Source: an uncultured Oscillospiraceae bacterium (GTDB lineage: Bacteria; Bacillota; Clostridia; Oscillospirales; Oscillospiraceae). From it: 64,000 nt of DNA. The notes beneath the pieces were generated by a model. The model was not told the DNA's origin and searched no databases. It saw only the letters and a program-made list of their open reading frames with translations. Position numbers and translations under genes: made by a program. Shown piece after piece: positions 16,530 to 25,589 of this stretch (positions are counted from its first letter, which is position 1; each line of letters opens with the position of its first letter). The stretch covers positions 18,182 to 82,181 of the forward strand of contig CANQJZ010000004.1 of assembly GCA_947624385.1 (NCBI GenBank), in the 5' to 3' direction.

Positions 16530-17756
16530 TTATTTCCCTCCCGCGTTGAACACAAACTTGTCCAACCTGTCCATGGCCTCGGCGACCAGACTGTGCGGCA
16601 GGGCGAAATTCATGCGCACGGCCCAGGGGTCGTGGAAATCGGCGCCGTCCTGCCAGGCCACGCCCACGTCCCAGCCGGCGCGCAAAAGCTGCTGGTGGGT
16701 AAGGCCCGCCTTTTTGCAAAAGTCCTCGCAGTGCAGGAACATCATATACGTCCCCTCCGGCTTGGCCACCGTGACGCCGGGAAAACGCCGGAGGATGAAG
16801 TCATAGGCGTAGTTGATATTTTCCGAAAGCACCTGGCACAGCTCGTCGGTCCACGCCTTGCCCGTGTCGGAGTACGCGCCCATGAGCGCGTACATGGAGA
16901 GCACATTCATCTGGTTATAGTGGAAGGTGGCGGACATGTGGTCCATCCTGTCCCGCAGACGGCGGTCGTAGATGACGTGATAGCTGCCCACCAGGCCGGC
17001 CAGGTTGAAGGTCTTGCTGGGGGCGTACACGGCGATGGTGCGGCTTTTCGCGTCGGCGCTGACGGTCTGGGTGGGGATATGCTTATGGCCGTTCAGAATG
17101 ATGTCGGACCATATCTCGTCGGAGACGACTATGCAGTCGTTTTCCCGGTAGACCTCCATGGCCTTTTCCAGCTCCCAGCGCTCCCAGACCCGGCCGCAGG
17201 GGTTGTGGGGGGAGCAGAACACGGCCAGGTGGATGCCGTTTTGCTTGAGCCGCCGGTCCATGTCCTCATAGTCCATGCGCCACACGCCCTGGTCGTCCAA
17301 TTTCAGCGGACTTAATTCCGCCGTGCGGCCGGTGTCCTCCAGCACGTGGGTGAAGCCGATATACGTGGGGCTGTGCAGGAGAATTTTTTCGCCCGGCGCG
17401 GAAAACGCCAGCACGGCGCTGGCCACGCAGCCCAGCACGCCGTTTTCATAGCCGATATGCGCCGGGGCCAGACCCTCTACCCCGTGGCGGGTCCGGTGCC
17501 AGTCGATGATGGCGTCGTAATACTCCTGGCGGGGCATAAAATAGCCGTACAGGGGGTGTTCCGTGCGCTCTATGATGGTCCTGGGGATGCTGGGGGCCGT
17601 GGCGAAATTCATGTCCGCCACCCACATGGGGATGGGGGAAAAGCCATCCTTCGGCGCGCCGGGGGCGTTGCCCCAGGCGCCGTCCTGCCCGATCATGTCC
17701 ACGGCGGAGGCGTCCCTGCCCCGCCGGTCCCACGCGGTCTCAAAATCGAATCTCAT
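16530..17756 (-). CDS. MalY/PatB-type PLP-dependent C-S lyase (aminotransferase fold)
   Basis: Fold-type I PLP enzyme; relatives cleave cystathionine or cysteine conjugates to homocysteine/thiol, pyruvate and ammonia. The 408-aa protein begins MRFDFETAWDRRG, shows WVADMNFATAP near residue 40, the FCSPHNPCGRVW motif near 180 and the PLP lysine in YAPSKTFNLAG near 240. The track runs to 17846, but AAGGAG nine bases before the ATG at 17756 decides the start. It shares a control region with the divergent esterase gene, with adjacent -35 boxes. Confidence 0.88.
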   Translation of the reverse strand: MRFDFETAWDRRGRDASAVDMIGQDGAWGNAPGAPKDGFSPIPMWVADMNFATAPSIPRTIIERTEHPLYGYFMPRQEYYDAIIDWHRTRHGVEGLAPAHIGYENGVLGCVASAVLAFSAPGEKILLHSPTYIGFTHVLEDTGRTAELSPLKLDDQGVWRMDYEDMDRRLKQNGIHLAVFCSPHNPCGRVWERWELEKAMEVYRENDCIVVSDEIWSDIILNGHKHIPTQTVSADAKSRTIAVYAPSKTFNLAGLVGSYHVIYDRRLRDRMDHMSATFHYNQMNVLSMYALMGAYSDTGKAWTDELCQVLSENINYAYDFILRRFPGVTVAKPEGTYMMFLHCEDFCKKAGLTHQQLLRAGWDVGVAWQDGADFHDPWAVRMNFALPHSLVAEAMDRLDKFVFNAGGK

Positions 17757-17784
17757 AGCGCCCGCTCCTTGTAGTTTTTTGTCC

Positions 17785-17813
17785 ATTGTACCGGAAACAG
17801 GCGGGAAAAACAA
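17785..17813 (-). promoter_or_regulatory. promoter of the MalY-type gene
   Basis: Minus strand TTGTTT, 17 nt, TACAAT. Confidence 0.65.
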
Positions 17814-17818
17814 GATAC

Positions 17819-17847
17819 TTGCCAGAAGCCGCCTGGTGTTGTACAAT
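17819..17847 (+). promoter_or_regulatory. promoter of the esterase-AKR operon
   Basis: TTGCCA, 17 nt, TACAAT. Its -35 box lies 6 bp from that of the divergent promoter. Confidence 0.7.
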
Positions 17848-17875
17848 ACGGTTGCACATTAAGGAGGAAACGTCG

Positions 17876-18709
17876 ATGGCTTTACTACAGATGAACCTGA
17901 TGAGCCGGATGCTCATGCGCACGGTGCCGGTGAACGTGATATTGCCGGCGGATAAGCTCACCATGCCCGGAGAGCCCCGACGGGAGGACAAACCATACAA
18001 GACGCTGTACCTGCTGCACGGGGTGTTCGGCAACTACACCGACTGGGTCTGCGGCACCCGTATCCAGCGCTACGCCGAGGAACACGACCTGGCGGTGGTG
18101 ATGCCCTCCGGGGACAACGCCTTTTACGTGGACCGGCCCGCCGGGGGCAATAATTACGGCCGGTTCGTGGGGGAAGAGCTGGTGGAACTGACCCGGAAGA
18201 TGTTCCCCCTGTCCCATGCGCGGGAGGACACGTTTATCGCGGGCCTTTCCATGGGCGGGTACGGCGCCATGCGAAACGGACTGAAATACGCCGACACCTT
18301 CGGATACATCGCCGCCCTGTCCGGGGCGATGCACCTGGAGGAGATCGCGGCAAGGACGGACGGGGACAGCGACTTTCTCTCCAGCAAGGGTTTTGCCGAG
18401 TCCTGCTTCGGGGACCTGACAAAGCTTTTGGGCAGCGACATGGACCCAAAGGCTCTGGTCAAGGCGCTTCATGAGGCGGGCAAGCCCATCCCCAAGATCT
18501 ATATGGCATGCGGCACCGAGGACAGCCTTTTGGCCGCCAACCGGGATATGGCGGCGTATCTCAAGAGCCAGGGGGCGTCCGTGACATACGTGGAGGGTCC
18601 CGGCGGCCACGAGTGGGATTTTTGGGACACATACATCAAAAAGGCCATCGAATGGCTGCCCACGGAGGGCGCCGGTCTGGGTCTGAACAGCGGCAACGTG
18701 GGACTGTAA
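17876..18709 (+). CDS. EstA-like alpha/beta-hydrolase esterase
   Basis: Serine esterase of the putative tributyrin/S-formylglutathione-hydrolase-like group. The 277-aa protein has YLLHGVFGNYTDW near residue 45, the nucleophile elbow GLSMGGYGAMRNG near 122, and a C-terminal GGHEWDFWD with the catalytic His. No signal peptide is seen, so it should act in the cytoplasm. AAGGAGG seven bases before the ATG fixes the start (the track begins at 17786). The aldo/keto reductase follows after 15 bp, in an operon. Confidence 0.85.
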   Translation: MALLQMNLMSRMLMRTVPVNVILPADKLTMPGEPRREDKPYKTLYLLHGVFGNYTDWVCGTRIQRYAEEHDLAVVMPSGDNAFYVDRPAGGNNYGRFVGEELVELTRKMFPLSHAREDTFIAGLSMGGYGAMRNGLKYADTFGYIAALSGAMHLEEIAARTDGDSDFLSSKGFAESCFGDLTKLLGSDMDPKALVKALHEAGKPIPKIYMACGTEDSLLAANRDMAAYLKSQGASVTYVEGPGGHEWDFWDTYIKKAIEWLPTEGAGLGLNSGNVGL

Positions 18710-18724
18710 ACAAGGAGGAACAAC

Positions 18725-19858
18725 ATGAACGAAAACGCGAAAAAACTGGGCTTCGGGCTGATGCGGCTGCCCCAGCTGGACCCCAACGACCCGGCAAACG
18801 TGGACGTGGAGCAGGTCAAGGAAATGGTGGACCTGTTTCTGGAAAAAGGCTTTACATACTTTGACACCGCTTGGATGTACAACGGCTTTGCCAGCGAGGG
18901 CGTGGCGAAAGCGGCCCTGGTGGACCGGCATCCCCGGGACAGCTTCACCCTGGCGACCAAGCTGCACGCCGGGTTTTTCGACAGCCTGGAGGACCGGGAC
19001 AAGGTGTTCAACGCCCAGCTGGAAAAAACCGGCGCGGGGTATTTCGACTACTATCTGCTCCACGGCATCGAGGCGGACATGTACCCCAAATACGAAAAAT
19101 TCGACTGCTTCAACTGGCTGCTGGAGAAAAAGGCCAGGGGGCTGGTTCGTCACGCGGGCTTTTCCTTCCACGACACCCCGGAGCTGCTGGACGAGATACT
19201 GACAAAGCACCCCGAGATGGAGTTCGTGCAGCTGCAGGTGAACTATCTGGACTGGGAGAGCCAGTGGGTCCGGTCCAGGGCCTGCTACGAGATGGCCCAG
19301 AAGCACGGCAAACCCGTCATCGTCATGGAGCCCGTCAAGGGCGGGACGTTGGCCAAGGTGCCGCCTCAGGCGGAAAAGCTCTTCAAGGACCATGAGCCTG
19401 ATATGAGCCCCGCCAGCTGGGCCATCCGGTTCGCGGCCAGCCTGCCGGGGGTGATGATGGTCCTGTCCGGCATGTCCAACCTGGGACAAATGCGGGACAA
19501 TCTGGGCTATATGCAGGACTTTAAGCCCCTGACGGAGGAGGAAAAGGCCCTGTGCTTCCAGGCGGCGGATATCATAAACGGCAACATCGCCATCCCCTGC
19601 ACGGGCTGTTCTTACTGCACCGAGGGCTGCCCCCAGCACATCGCCATCCCCCAGTACTTCTCCCTGTATAACGAGGACATGCGGGAGGACCTGCGGCAAA
19701 AGGGCTGGACCATCAATTACAGCAACTACGATATGCTGGCCGGCAAGTTCGGCAAGGCCTCCGACTGCATCGGCTGCGGCCAGTGCGAGGGCGTGTGCCC
19801 CCAGCATTTGCCCATTATTGACAATTTGAAGAAGGTGGCGGCCCACTACGGCAAATGA
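18725..19858 (+). CDS. aldo/keto reductase with C-terminal 4Fe-4S domain
   Basis: NAD(P)H-dependent oxidoreductase with an AKR barrel (about 1-280: FDTAWMYNGF with the catalytic Tyr, LATKLH, LLHGIE) followed by a ferredoxin-like tail holding CTGCSYCTEGC near residue 297 and CIGCGQCEGVCPQ near 356. The cysteine pattern CxxCxxCxxxC, seen once in full and once as CxxCxxCxxxCP, suggests one or two [4Fe-4S] clusters, typical of anaerobe AKRs of unknown substrate. AAGGAGG before the ATG. Confidence 0.9.
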   Translation: MNENAKKLGFGLMRLPQLDPNDPANVDVEQVKEMVDLFLEKGFTYFDTAWMYNGFASEGVAKAALVDRHPRDSFTLATKLHAGFFDSLEDRDKVFNAQLEKTGAGYFDYYLLHGIEADMYPKYEKFDCFNWLLEKKARGLVRHAGFSFHDTPELLDEILTKHPEMEFVQLQVNYLDWESQWVRSRACYEMAQKHGKPVIVMEPVKGGTLAKVPPQAEKLFKDHEPDMSPASWAIRFAASLPGVMMVLSGMSNLGQMRDNLGYMQDFKPLTEEEKALCFQAADIINGNIAIPCTGCSYCTEGCPQHIAIPQYFSLYNEDMREDLRQKGWTINYSNYDMLAGKFGKASDCIGCGQCEGVCPQHLPIIDNLKKVAAHYGK

Positions 19859-19859
19859 C

Positions 19860-19888
19860 TTGCAAAGCGGGACGAAAACAGCTATAAT
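19860..19888 (+). promoter_or_regulatory. promoter of the dehydratase-activase gene
   Basis: TTGCAA, 17 nt, TATAAT, 66 nt upstream of the ATG. The -35 box abuts the AKR stop codon. Confidence 0.75.
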
Positions 19889-19954
19889 GCAAGCTGTTTC
19901 GCGTCGCTTTGTGTCGAACGCGCACAATGATAGTCTTTAGAAGGGATAGCATCC

Positions 19955-22900
19955 ATGCCCCACGCGCCTGAACCTTTTGCCCTTGGGATCGACATCGGTT
20001 CCACCACGGTCAAGATCGCCGTGCTGCGTCCTCAGGACGGCCGGCTGGTCTTTTCCGATTATGAGCGCCACCACGCCAATATCCAGCACACCCTCTCCGG
20101 CCTTCTGCGCAAGGCCGAGAAGGAGCTGGGCGATATTCCCCTGCGCCCCGTCATCACAGGCTCCGGCGGCCTGACCATGGCGGGGCTTTTGGGCGTGCCC
20201 TTCACCCAGGAGGTGGTGGCCGTGGCAACGGCCCTGCGGGACTACGCGCCCCAGACGGACGTGGCCATCGAGCTGGGCGGCGAGGACGCCAAGATCGTCT
20301 ACTTCACCGGCGGCGTGGACCAGCGCATGAACGGCATATGCGCCGGGGGCACCGGCTCGTTCATCGACCAGATGGCAACGCTGCTGCAGACCGACGCGGC
20401 GGGGCTCAACGACTACGCGGCCCATTACAAGGCCATCTATCCCATCGCCGCCCGGTGCGGCGTGTTCGCCAAGAGCGACATCCAGCCGCTCATCAACGAG
20501 GGGGCCACCAGGGAGGACCTGGCGGCGTCCGTGTTCCAGGCGGTGGTGAACCAGACCATCAGCGGCCTGGCCTGCGGCAAGCCCATCCGGGGCAACGTGG
20601 CCTTTCTGGGCGGACCGCTGCACTTCTTGCCGGAATTAAAAAACGCCTTCGTGCGCACATTGAACTTAACGCCCGAACAGACCATCGCTCCGGAAAACGC
20701 CCATTTATTCGCCGCCATCGGCTCGGCCATGACCGCCCAGCCGGAGGCAAAAAGCGTCTCTATCTCCGCGCTTCGGACCATGCTGGAAAACCAGACCCAA
20801 ATGCGCTTTGAGATCAAGCGTCTGGCCCCGCTTTTTGAGAGCGAGGCGGAGTACGCCGCGTTCCGGGACCGCCACGCCAAGCATAAGGTCCCCGCCGCGC
20901 CGTTGGAGAGCTACAGCGGCAACTGCTTTTTGGGCGTGGACGCCGGGTCCACCACCACAAAGCTGGCGCTGGTGGGCGAGGACGGCACGCTGCTCTACAG
21001 CTTTTACAGCAACAATAACGGAAGCCCCCTGGCCACGGCCATCCGGGCCATCGGGGAGATCAAAAGCCGTCTGCCGGACAGCGCCCATATCGCCTGGTCC
21101 TGCTCCACGGGCTATGGCGAGGCGCTCATCAAGGCCGCGTTTTTGCTGGACGAGGGCGAGGTGGAGACCATCTCCCACTACACCGCCGCCGCCTTTTTCG
21201 AGCCGGAGGTGGACTGTATTTTAGACATCGGCGGGCAGGACATGAAGTGCATCCGTATCCGGGACAGGGCCGTGGACAGCGTGCAGCTGAACGAGGCGTG
21301 TTCCTCCGGCTGCGGCTCGTTCATCGAGACCTTCGCCGTGTCCTTGGGCTACACCGCGCCGGAATTTGCCAGGGAGGCCCTGTTCGCGAAAAACCCCATC
21401 GATCTGGGCACAAGGTGTACGGTGTTCATGAACTCCAACGTGAAGCAGGCCCAGAAAGAGGGCGCGCCGGTGGCGGACATCTCGGCGGGCCTGGCCTATT
21501 CGGTCATCAAAAACGCCCTGTACAAGGTCATGAAGATCGCGGGGCCGGAAGATCTGGGCCGACACACCGTGGTCCAGGGCGGGACGTTTTACAACGACGC
21601 GGTGCTGCGCAGCTTTGAGCGTATCAGCGGGTGTGAGGCCGTCCGACCGGACATCGCCGGCATCATGGGGGCCTTCGGCGCGGCCCTGATCGCCCGGGAG
21701 CGCTGGCAGGGGCGGAAAAGCGCCATGCTGTCCCTGGACGATATCTTGGCGCTTCAATACGACACCCGCATGACCCGGTGCCAGGGCTGCGTCAACCACT
21801 GCATGCTCACGGTCAATCTCTTTGACGGCGGAGCACGGCGGTACATATCCGGCAACCGGTGCGAGCGGGGCCTGGGCGAGGAGCGCAAGCGGGGTGACGC
21901 CATCCCCAACCTGTTCGCCTATAAGCTCAAGCGGGTGTTCGACTATGAGCCCCTGCCGGAGCGTGACGCGCCACGGGGCACGGTGGGCATCCCGCGGGTG
22001 CTCAACATGTACGAAAATTACCCCTTCTGGGCGGTGTTCTTCCGGGAGCTGGGCTATCGGGTGGAGCTGTCCCCTCAGTCCACAAGGGCCATCTATGAGA
22101 TGGGCATCGAGTCCATCCCCAGCGAGTCGGAGTGCTATCCGGCCAAGCTGGCCCACGGCCATATCCAGTGGCTGCTGCGGCGGGGGGTGAAGTTCATCTT
22201 CTTCCCCTGCGTGCCCTATGAGCGCAACGAGACGCCGGGGGCCAACAACCACTATAACTGCCCCATCGTCACCTCCTACGCGGAGAACATCAAGAACAAC
22301 GTGGAGGAGCTGGCGGACCCGTCGGTGCAGTTCATGGACCCGTTTCTGCCCTTCACGGACGAGCAGGTGCTGACAAAGCAGCTTGTGCGGGAATTTGCCG
22401 CGCTCAATATCCCGGCGGGCGAGGTACGCGCCGCGTGCCACAGGGCGTGGGCGGAGCTGGCTCGGTCGCGGGAGGACATTCAACAGCAGGGGGAAAAGAC
22501 GCTGCGGTACATGGAGCAGACCGGACGCCGGGGCATCGTCCTGGCCGGTCGGCCCTATCATATCGACCCGGAGATCAACCACGGCATCCCGGAGATGATC
22601 GCGTCCTACGGGGTGTGCGTGCTGACGGAGGATTCGGTGTCCCACCTGGCGGAGCCGGAGCGGCCGCTGATCGCGGTGGACCAGTGGATGTACCACTCCA
22701 GGCTTTACCGGGCGGCCCAGTTCGTGAAGAGCCGGGACGACCTGGACCTGGTGCAGTTAAACTCCTTCGGCTGCGGTCTGGACGCCATCACCACAGATCA
22801 GGTCAGCGACATTTTGACCCGCTCCGGCAAGCTCTACACCGTGCTGAAGATCGACGAGATGAACTCTCTGGGCGCGGCCCGTATCCGGGTACGCTCGCTG

Positions 22901-24223
22901 CTGTCCGCCCTGCGCCTGCGGGAAAAGGCCGGCGCGCCCCGGCGTATCGCCTCCGCCGGGTATGAGCGGACCGAGTATACGAAAGCCATGAAGGACGCGG
23001 GCTATACCATTTTGTGCCCCCAGATGTCCCCCATCCACTTCAGGATGATACAGGCGGTCATCGGCTCCTTCGGCTATAACATCGCCCTGCTGGACACGCC
23101 CCGGCAAAGCTCGGTGGACGTGGGGCTGAAATACGTCAACAACGACGCATGCTACCCCTCCATGCTGGTGGTGGGCCAGATCATGCAGGCGCTTCTGTCC
23201 GGCAAGTACGACACCCACCGGACCGCCGTGTTCATCACCCAGACCGGCGGCGGCTGCCGGGCGACGAACTACATCGGCTTCATCCGCCGTGCATTGGAAA
23301 AGGCCGGCATGGGCCACGTGCCCGTCATCTCCATCAGCGTCCAGGGGCTGGAGAGCAACGAGGGGTTCCACTTCACGCCCACCATGATCTTAAAGGCCGC
23401 GCAGGCGCTGGTGTACGGCGACCTCTTCATGCGGGTGCTGTACCGCATGCGGCCATATGAGCTCGAACCGGGCTCCGCCGACGCGCTGCACGAAAAGTGG
23501 GAGAAGATATGCGTGGACGCGCTGGGGGACCATTTCTCCATGGGCCGGTTCCGGAAAAACGTGGAGGGCATCGTCCGGGAATTTGACGCCCTGCCCATAC
23601 ACGAGGACATGGTAAAGCCCCGCGTGGGCGTGGTGGGCGAGATACTGGTCAAGTTCGACCCGGAGGCCAACAACCACCTGGTGGAGCTGTTGGAGAGCGA
23701 GGGCGCGGAGGCGGTCGTGCCCGATCTGGTGGACTTTCTGCTCTACTGCTTCTATAATTCCAACTTCAAGGCGGAGCATTTGGGGCAAAAACGGTCCACG
23801 GCCCGGCTTTCCAACCTGGGCATCGACGCCATCGAGCACATGCGGGCCCACGCCCGCCGGGAGCTGGAGCGCAGCCGGCACTTCACGGCCCAGTCCCGCA
23901 TCGGCCAGCTTGCCGGGTACGCCAGGGATTACGTGTCCCTGGGCAACCAGACCGGCGAGGGCTGGTTTTTGACCGGGGAGATGCTGGAGCTCATTCACTC
24001 CGGCACCACCAACATCATCTGCACCCAGCCCTTCGGGTGTCTGCCCAACCACATCGTGGGCAAGGGCGTCATCAAGCAGCTTCGCGCCAGCTTCCCCCAG
24101 GCCAATATTATCGCCGTGGACTATGACCCCGGCGCCAGCGAGGTCAACCAATTGAACCGTATCAAGCTCATGCTGTCCTCGGCCCGGGAAAAGGAAAAAG
24201 CCCGGACGGAGAGCGTGTCGTGA
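19955..24223 (+). CDS. two-headed 2-hydroxyacyl-CoA dehydratase activase (BcrAD/BadFG-DUF2229 fusion)
   Basis: Very large activase-like protein. Archetypal activases (HgdC) hydrolyse ATP to drive one low-potential electron into 2-hydroxyacyl-CoA dehydratases. In its 1422 aa two ASKHA ATPase units can be seen: GIDIGSTTVK near residue 9 with CAGGTGSF and ARCGVF, and GVDAGSTTTK near 328 with CSSGCGSF and TRCTVF. Both units keep the pair of cysteines that would bind the shared [4Fe-4S] cluster. A DUF2229 region (about 670-900) and an HgdB-like region to the C-terminus follow. No separate dehydratase subunit genes are nearby, so its partner is unknown. AGAAGGG precedes the ATG. Confidence 0.9.
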   Translation: MPHAPEPFALGIDIGSTTVKIAVLRPQDGRLVFSDYERHHANIQHTLSGLLRKAEKELGDIPLRPVITGSGGLTMAGLLGVPFTQEVVAVATALRDYAPQTDVAIELGGEDAKIVYFTGGVDQRMNGICAGGTGSFIDQMATLLQTDAAGLNDYAAHYKAIYPIAARCGVFAKSDIQPLINEGATREDLAASVFQAVVNQTISGLACGKPIRGNVAFLGGPLHFLPELKNAFVRTLNLTPEQTIAPENAHLFAAIGSAMTAQPEAKSVSISALRTMLENQTQMRFEIKRLAPLFESEAEYAAFRDRHAKHKVPAAPLESYSGNCFLGVDAGSTTTKLALVGEDGTLLYSFYSNNNGSPLATAIRAIGEIKSRLPDSAHIAWSCSTGYGEALIKAAFLLDEGEVETISHYTAAAFFEPEVDCILDIGGQDMKCIRIRDRAVDSVQLNEACSSGCGSFIETFAVSLGYTAPEFAREALFAKNPIDLGTRCTVFMNSNVKQAQKEGAPVADISAGLAYSVIKNALYKVMKIAGPEDLGRHTVVQGGTFYNDAVLRSFERISGCEAVRPDIAGIMGAFGAALIARERWQGRKSAMLSLDDILALQYDTRMTRCQGCVNHCMLTVNLFDGGARRYISGNRCERGLGEERKRGDAIPNLFAYKLKRVFDYEPLPERDAPRGTVGIPRVLNMYENYPFWAVFFRELGYRVELSPQSTRAIYEMGIESIPSESECYPAKLAHGHIQWLLRRGVKFIFFPCVPYERNETPGANNHYNCPIVTSYAENIKNNVEELADPSVQFMDPFLPFTDEQVLTKQLVREFAALNIPAGEVRAACHRAWAELARSREDIQQQGEKTLRYMEQTGRRGIVLAGRPYHIDPEINHGIPEMIASYGVCVLTEDSVSHLAEPERPLIAVDQWMYHSRLYRAAQFVKSRDDLDLVQLNSFGCGLDAITTDQVSDILTRSGKLYTVLKIDEMNSLGAARIRVRSLLSALRLREKAGAPRRIASAGYERTEYTKAMKDAGYTILCPQMSPIHFRMIQAVIGSFGYNIALLDTPRQSSVDVGLKYVNNDACYPSMLVVGQIMQALLSGKYDTHRTAVFITQTGGGCRATNYIGFIRRALEKAGMGHVPVISISVQGLESNEGFHFTPTMILKAAQALVYGDLFMRVLYRMRPYELEPGSADALHEKWEKICVDALGDHFSMGRFRKNVEGIVREFDALPIHEDMVKPRVGVVGEILVKFDPEANNHLVELLESEGAEAVVPDLVDFLLYCFYNSNFKAEHLGQKRSTARLSNLGIDAIEHMRAHARRELERSRHFTAQSRIGQLAGYARDYVSLGNQTGEGWFLTGEMLELIHSGTTNIICTQPFGCLPNHIVGKGVIKQLRASFPQANIIAVDYDPGASEVNQLNRIKLMLSSAREKEKARTESVS

Positions 24224-24269
24224 TTTACAGGGCCGTCAAAAAACTTTCAGCCGGGGAGGCGCGTGACCC

Positions 24270-25373
24270 ATGAAGTTCAAAGCGTTTCTGGCAAGGAAAA
24301 ATATCGAGATATCCGTACGCCGGTATCTGGTGGACGCGCTGGGCGCCATGGCCCAGGGACTGTTCTGCTCGCTGCTCATCGGCACCATATTGAACACGCT
24401 GGGCCAGCAGCTGCACATCGGGTTTCTCACCGTGACCGTGGCCAACATAAACGGCACGGACTACACCGTAGGGGGCCTTGCCTCCGCCATGGTGGGGCCG
24501 GCCATGGCCGTCGCCATCGGCTACGCCCTGCAGGCGCCGCCGCTGGTGCTGTTTTCCCTGATACCCGTTGGCATCGCCACCAACGCCATCGGCGGCGCTG
24601 GCGGTCCGCTGGCCGTGCTGGCGGTGGCCATCCTGGCGGCGGAGCTGGGCAAGGCCGTGAGCAAGGAGACAAAGGTCGATATTCTGGTGACGCCGCTGGT
24701 GACCATTCTGGCCGGTCTGGGCGTGGCCTGGCTGATCGCGGCGCCCATTGGCAGGGCCGCCAGCTGGTGTGGCAGGGTCATCATGCTCGCCACGCGGCTG
24801 CAGCCGTTCTGGATGGGCATCGTCGTGTCCGTGGTGGTGGGCGTGCTGCTGACGCTGCCGGTGTCCTCGGCGGCCATATGCGCCGCTCTGAGCCTGACCG
24901 GCCTTGCCGGCGGCGCGGCGCTGGCCGGCTGCTGCGCCAATATGATCGGCTTCGCCGTCATGAGCTTTCGGGAGAACCGCTGGGGCGGGCTGGTCAGTCA
25001 GGGCCTGGGCACCAGCATGCTCCAAATGGGCAACATCGTCAAAAATCCCCGGATATGGCTGCCGGCCATCGTCACCAGCGCCATCACCGGTCCCATTGCT
25101 ACCTGCGTGTTCAAGCTGGAGATGAACGGCGCGGCAGTGAACGCCGGCATGGGCACCTGCGGCCTGTGCGGGCCCATTGGCGTGTGGACCGGCTGGGTGA
25201 CCCCCTCGGAGGCCGCCGTGGCCAACGGCGCCGCCGCCATCGTCCCGGGCGTTATAGATTGGCTGGGTCTGGCGCTGGTGTGCTTCGTTCTGCCGGGGCT
25301 TTTATGCTGGGCGCTGGGCCTTGTGTGCCGCAGGCTGGGCTGGATACGGGAGGGGGACCTGACGCTGGAGTGA
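24270..25373 (+). CDS. PTS transporter subunit IIC (PTS_EIIC_2 type)
   Basis: Polytopic membrane protein of 367 aa with about ten hydrophobic segments rich in Gly and Ala. The sequence (VRRYLVDALGAMAQGLFCSLLIG, TLGQQLHIGFLTV, NMIGFAVMSFRENRWGG) fits the lone IIC-like family. No IIA or IIB component lies in the window, so phosphotransfer would need partners in trans, or the protein may act without it. GGGGAGG precedes the ATG. It follows the activase by 46 bp and may be read from the same promoter. Confidence 0.8.
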   Translation: MKFKAFLARKNIEISVRRYLVDALGAMAQGLFCSLLIGTILNTLGQQLHIGFLTVTVANINGTDYTVGGLASAMVGPAMAVAIGYALQAPPLVLFSLIPVGIATNAIGGAGGPLAVLAVAILAAELGKAVSKETKVDILVTPLVTILAGLGVAWLIAAPIGRAASWCGRVIMLATRLQPFWMGIVVSVVVGVLLTLPVSSAAICAALSLTGLAGGAALAGCCANMIGFAVMSFRENRWGGLVSQGLGTSMLQMGNIVKNPRIWLPAIVTSAITGPIATCVFKLEMNGAAVNAGMGTCGLCGPIGVWTGWVTPSEAAVANGAAAIVPGVIDWLGLALVCFVLPGLLCWALGLVCRRLGWIREGDLTLE

Positions 25374-25390
25374 GCGACGCGCCATAATTC

Positions 25391-25420
25391 TTGACATATC
25401 CGTCCGGCTTGGACTATAAT
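25391..25420 (+). promoter_or_regulatory. strong promoter of the riboswitch-permease unit
   Basis: Consensus TTGACA, 18 nt, TATAAT. Expected start of transcription is near 25427. Confidence 0.85.
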
Positions 25421-25427
25421 ATGAACT

Positions 25428-25537
25428 GTAAGAGGGAGTAGTTTGCGCGGGGCTTATCCCCGCGTCCGGCGGCTCGTCAGTACGGTCCCATGGGACCCGG
25501 GCCGCCGCAGAAGACGGTTCTGAAACGAGACTTTTAC
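25428..25537 (+). ncRNA. probable yybP-ykoY (Mn2+) riboswitch aptamer
   Basis: The leader opens with GAGGGAGTAG and closes with ACGAGACTTTTA, which resemble the two conserved internal-loop strands of the yybP-ykoY class. Between them are a GCGGGG/CCCCGC hairpin and a GGCGGC...GCCGCC arm. Known members switch on manganese exporters when Mn2+ binds (established). The closing strand is also the 5' half of the terminator stem, so aptamer and terminator are mutually exclusive, as expected for an ON switch. Class assignment is from memory of the consensus, not a covariance search. Confidence 0.72.
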
Positions 25538-25568
25538 CGCGTCCAGTCATGCGGTAAAAGTCTTTTTT
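25529..25568 (+). terminator. riboswitch expression-platform terminator
   Basis: Perfect 12-bp stem GACTTTTACCGC / GCGGTAAAAGTC followed by TTTTTT, upstream of the permease ribosome site. Confidence 0.9.
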
Positions 25569-25589
25569 GATGACGGAAGGAGTTTGCTT

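Noticed and set aside
17885-19927. 680-aa minus-strand ORF
   Set aside because: Antisense of the esterase and aldo/keto reductase genes, which have promoters and SD sites.
24270-25373. Complete PTS operon
   Set aside because: No IIA, IIB or antiterminator gene adjoins; only a lone IIC.
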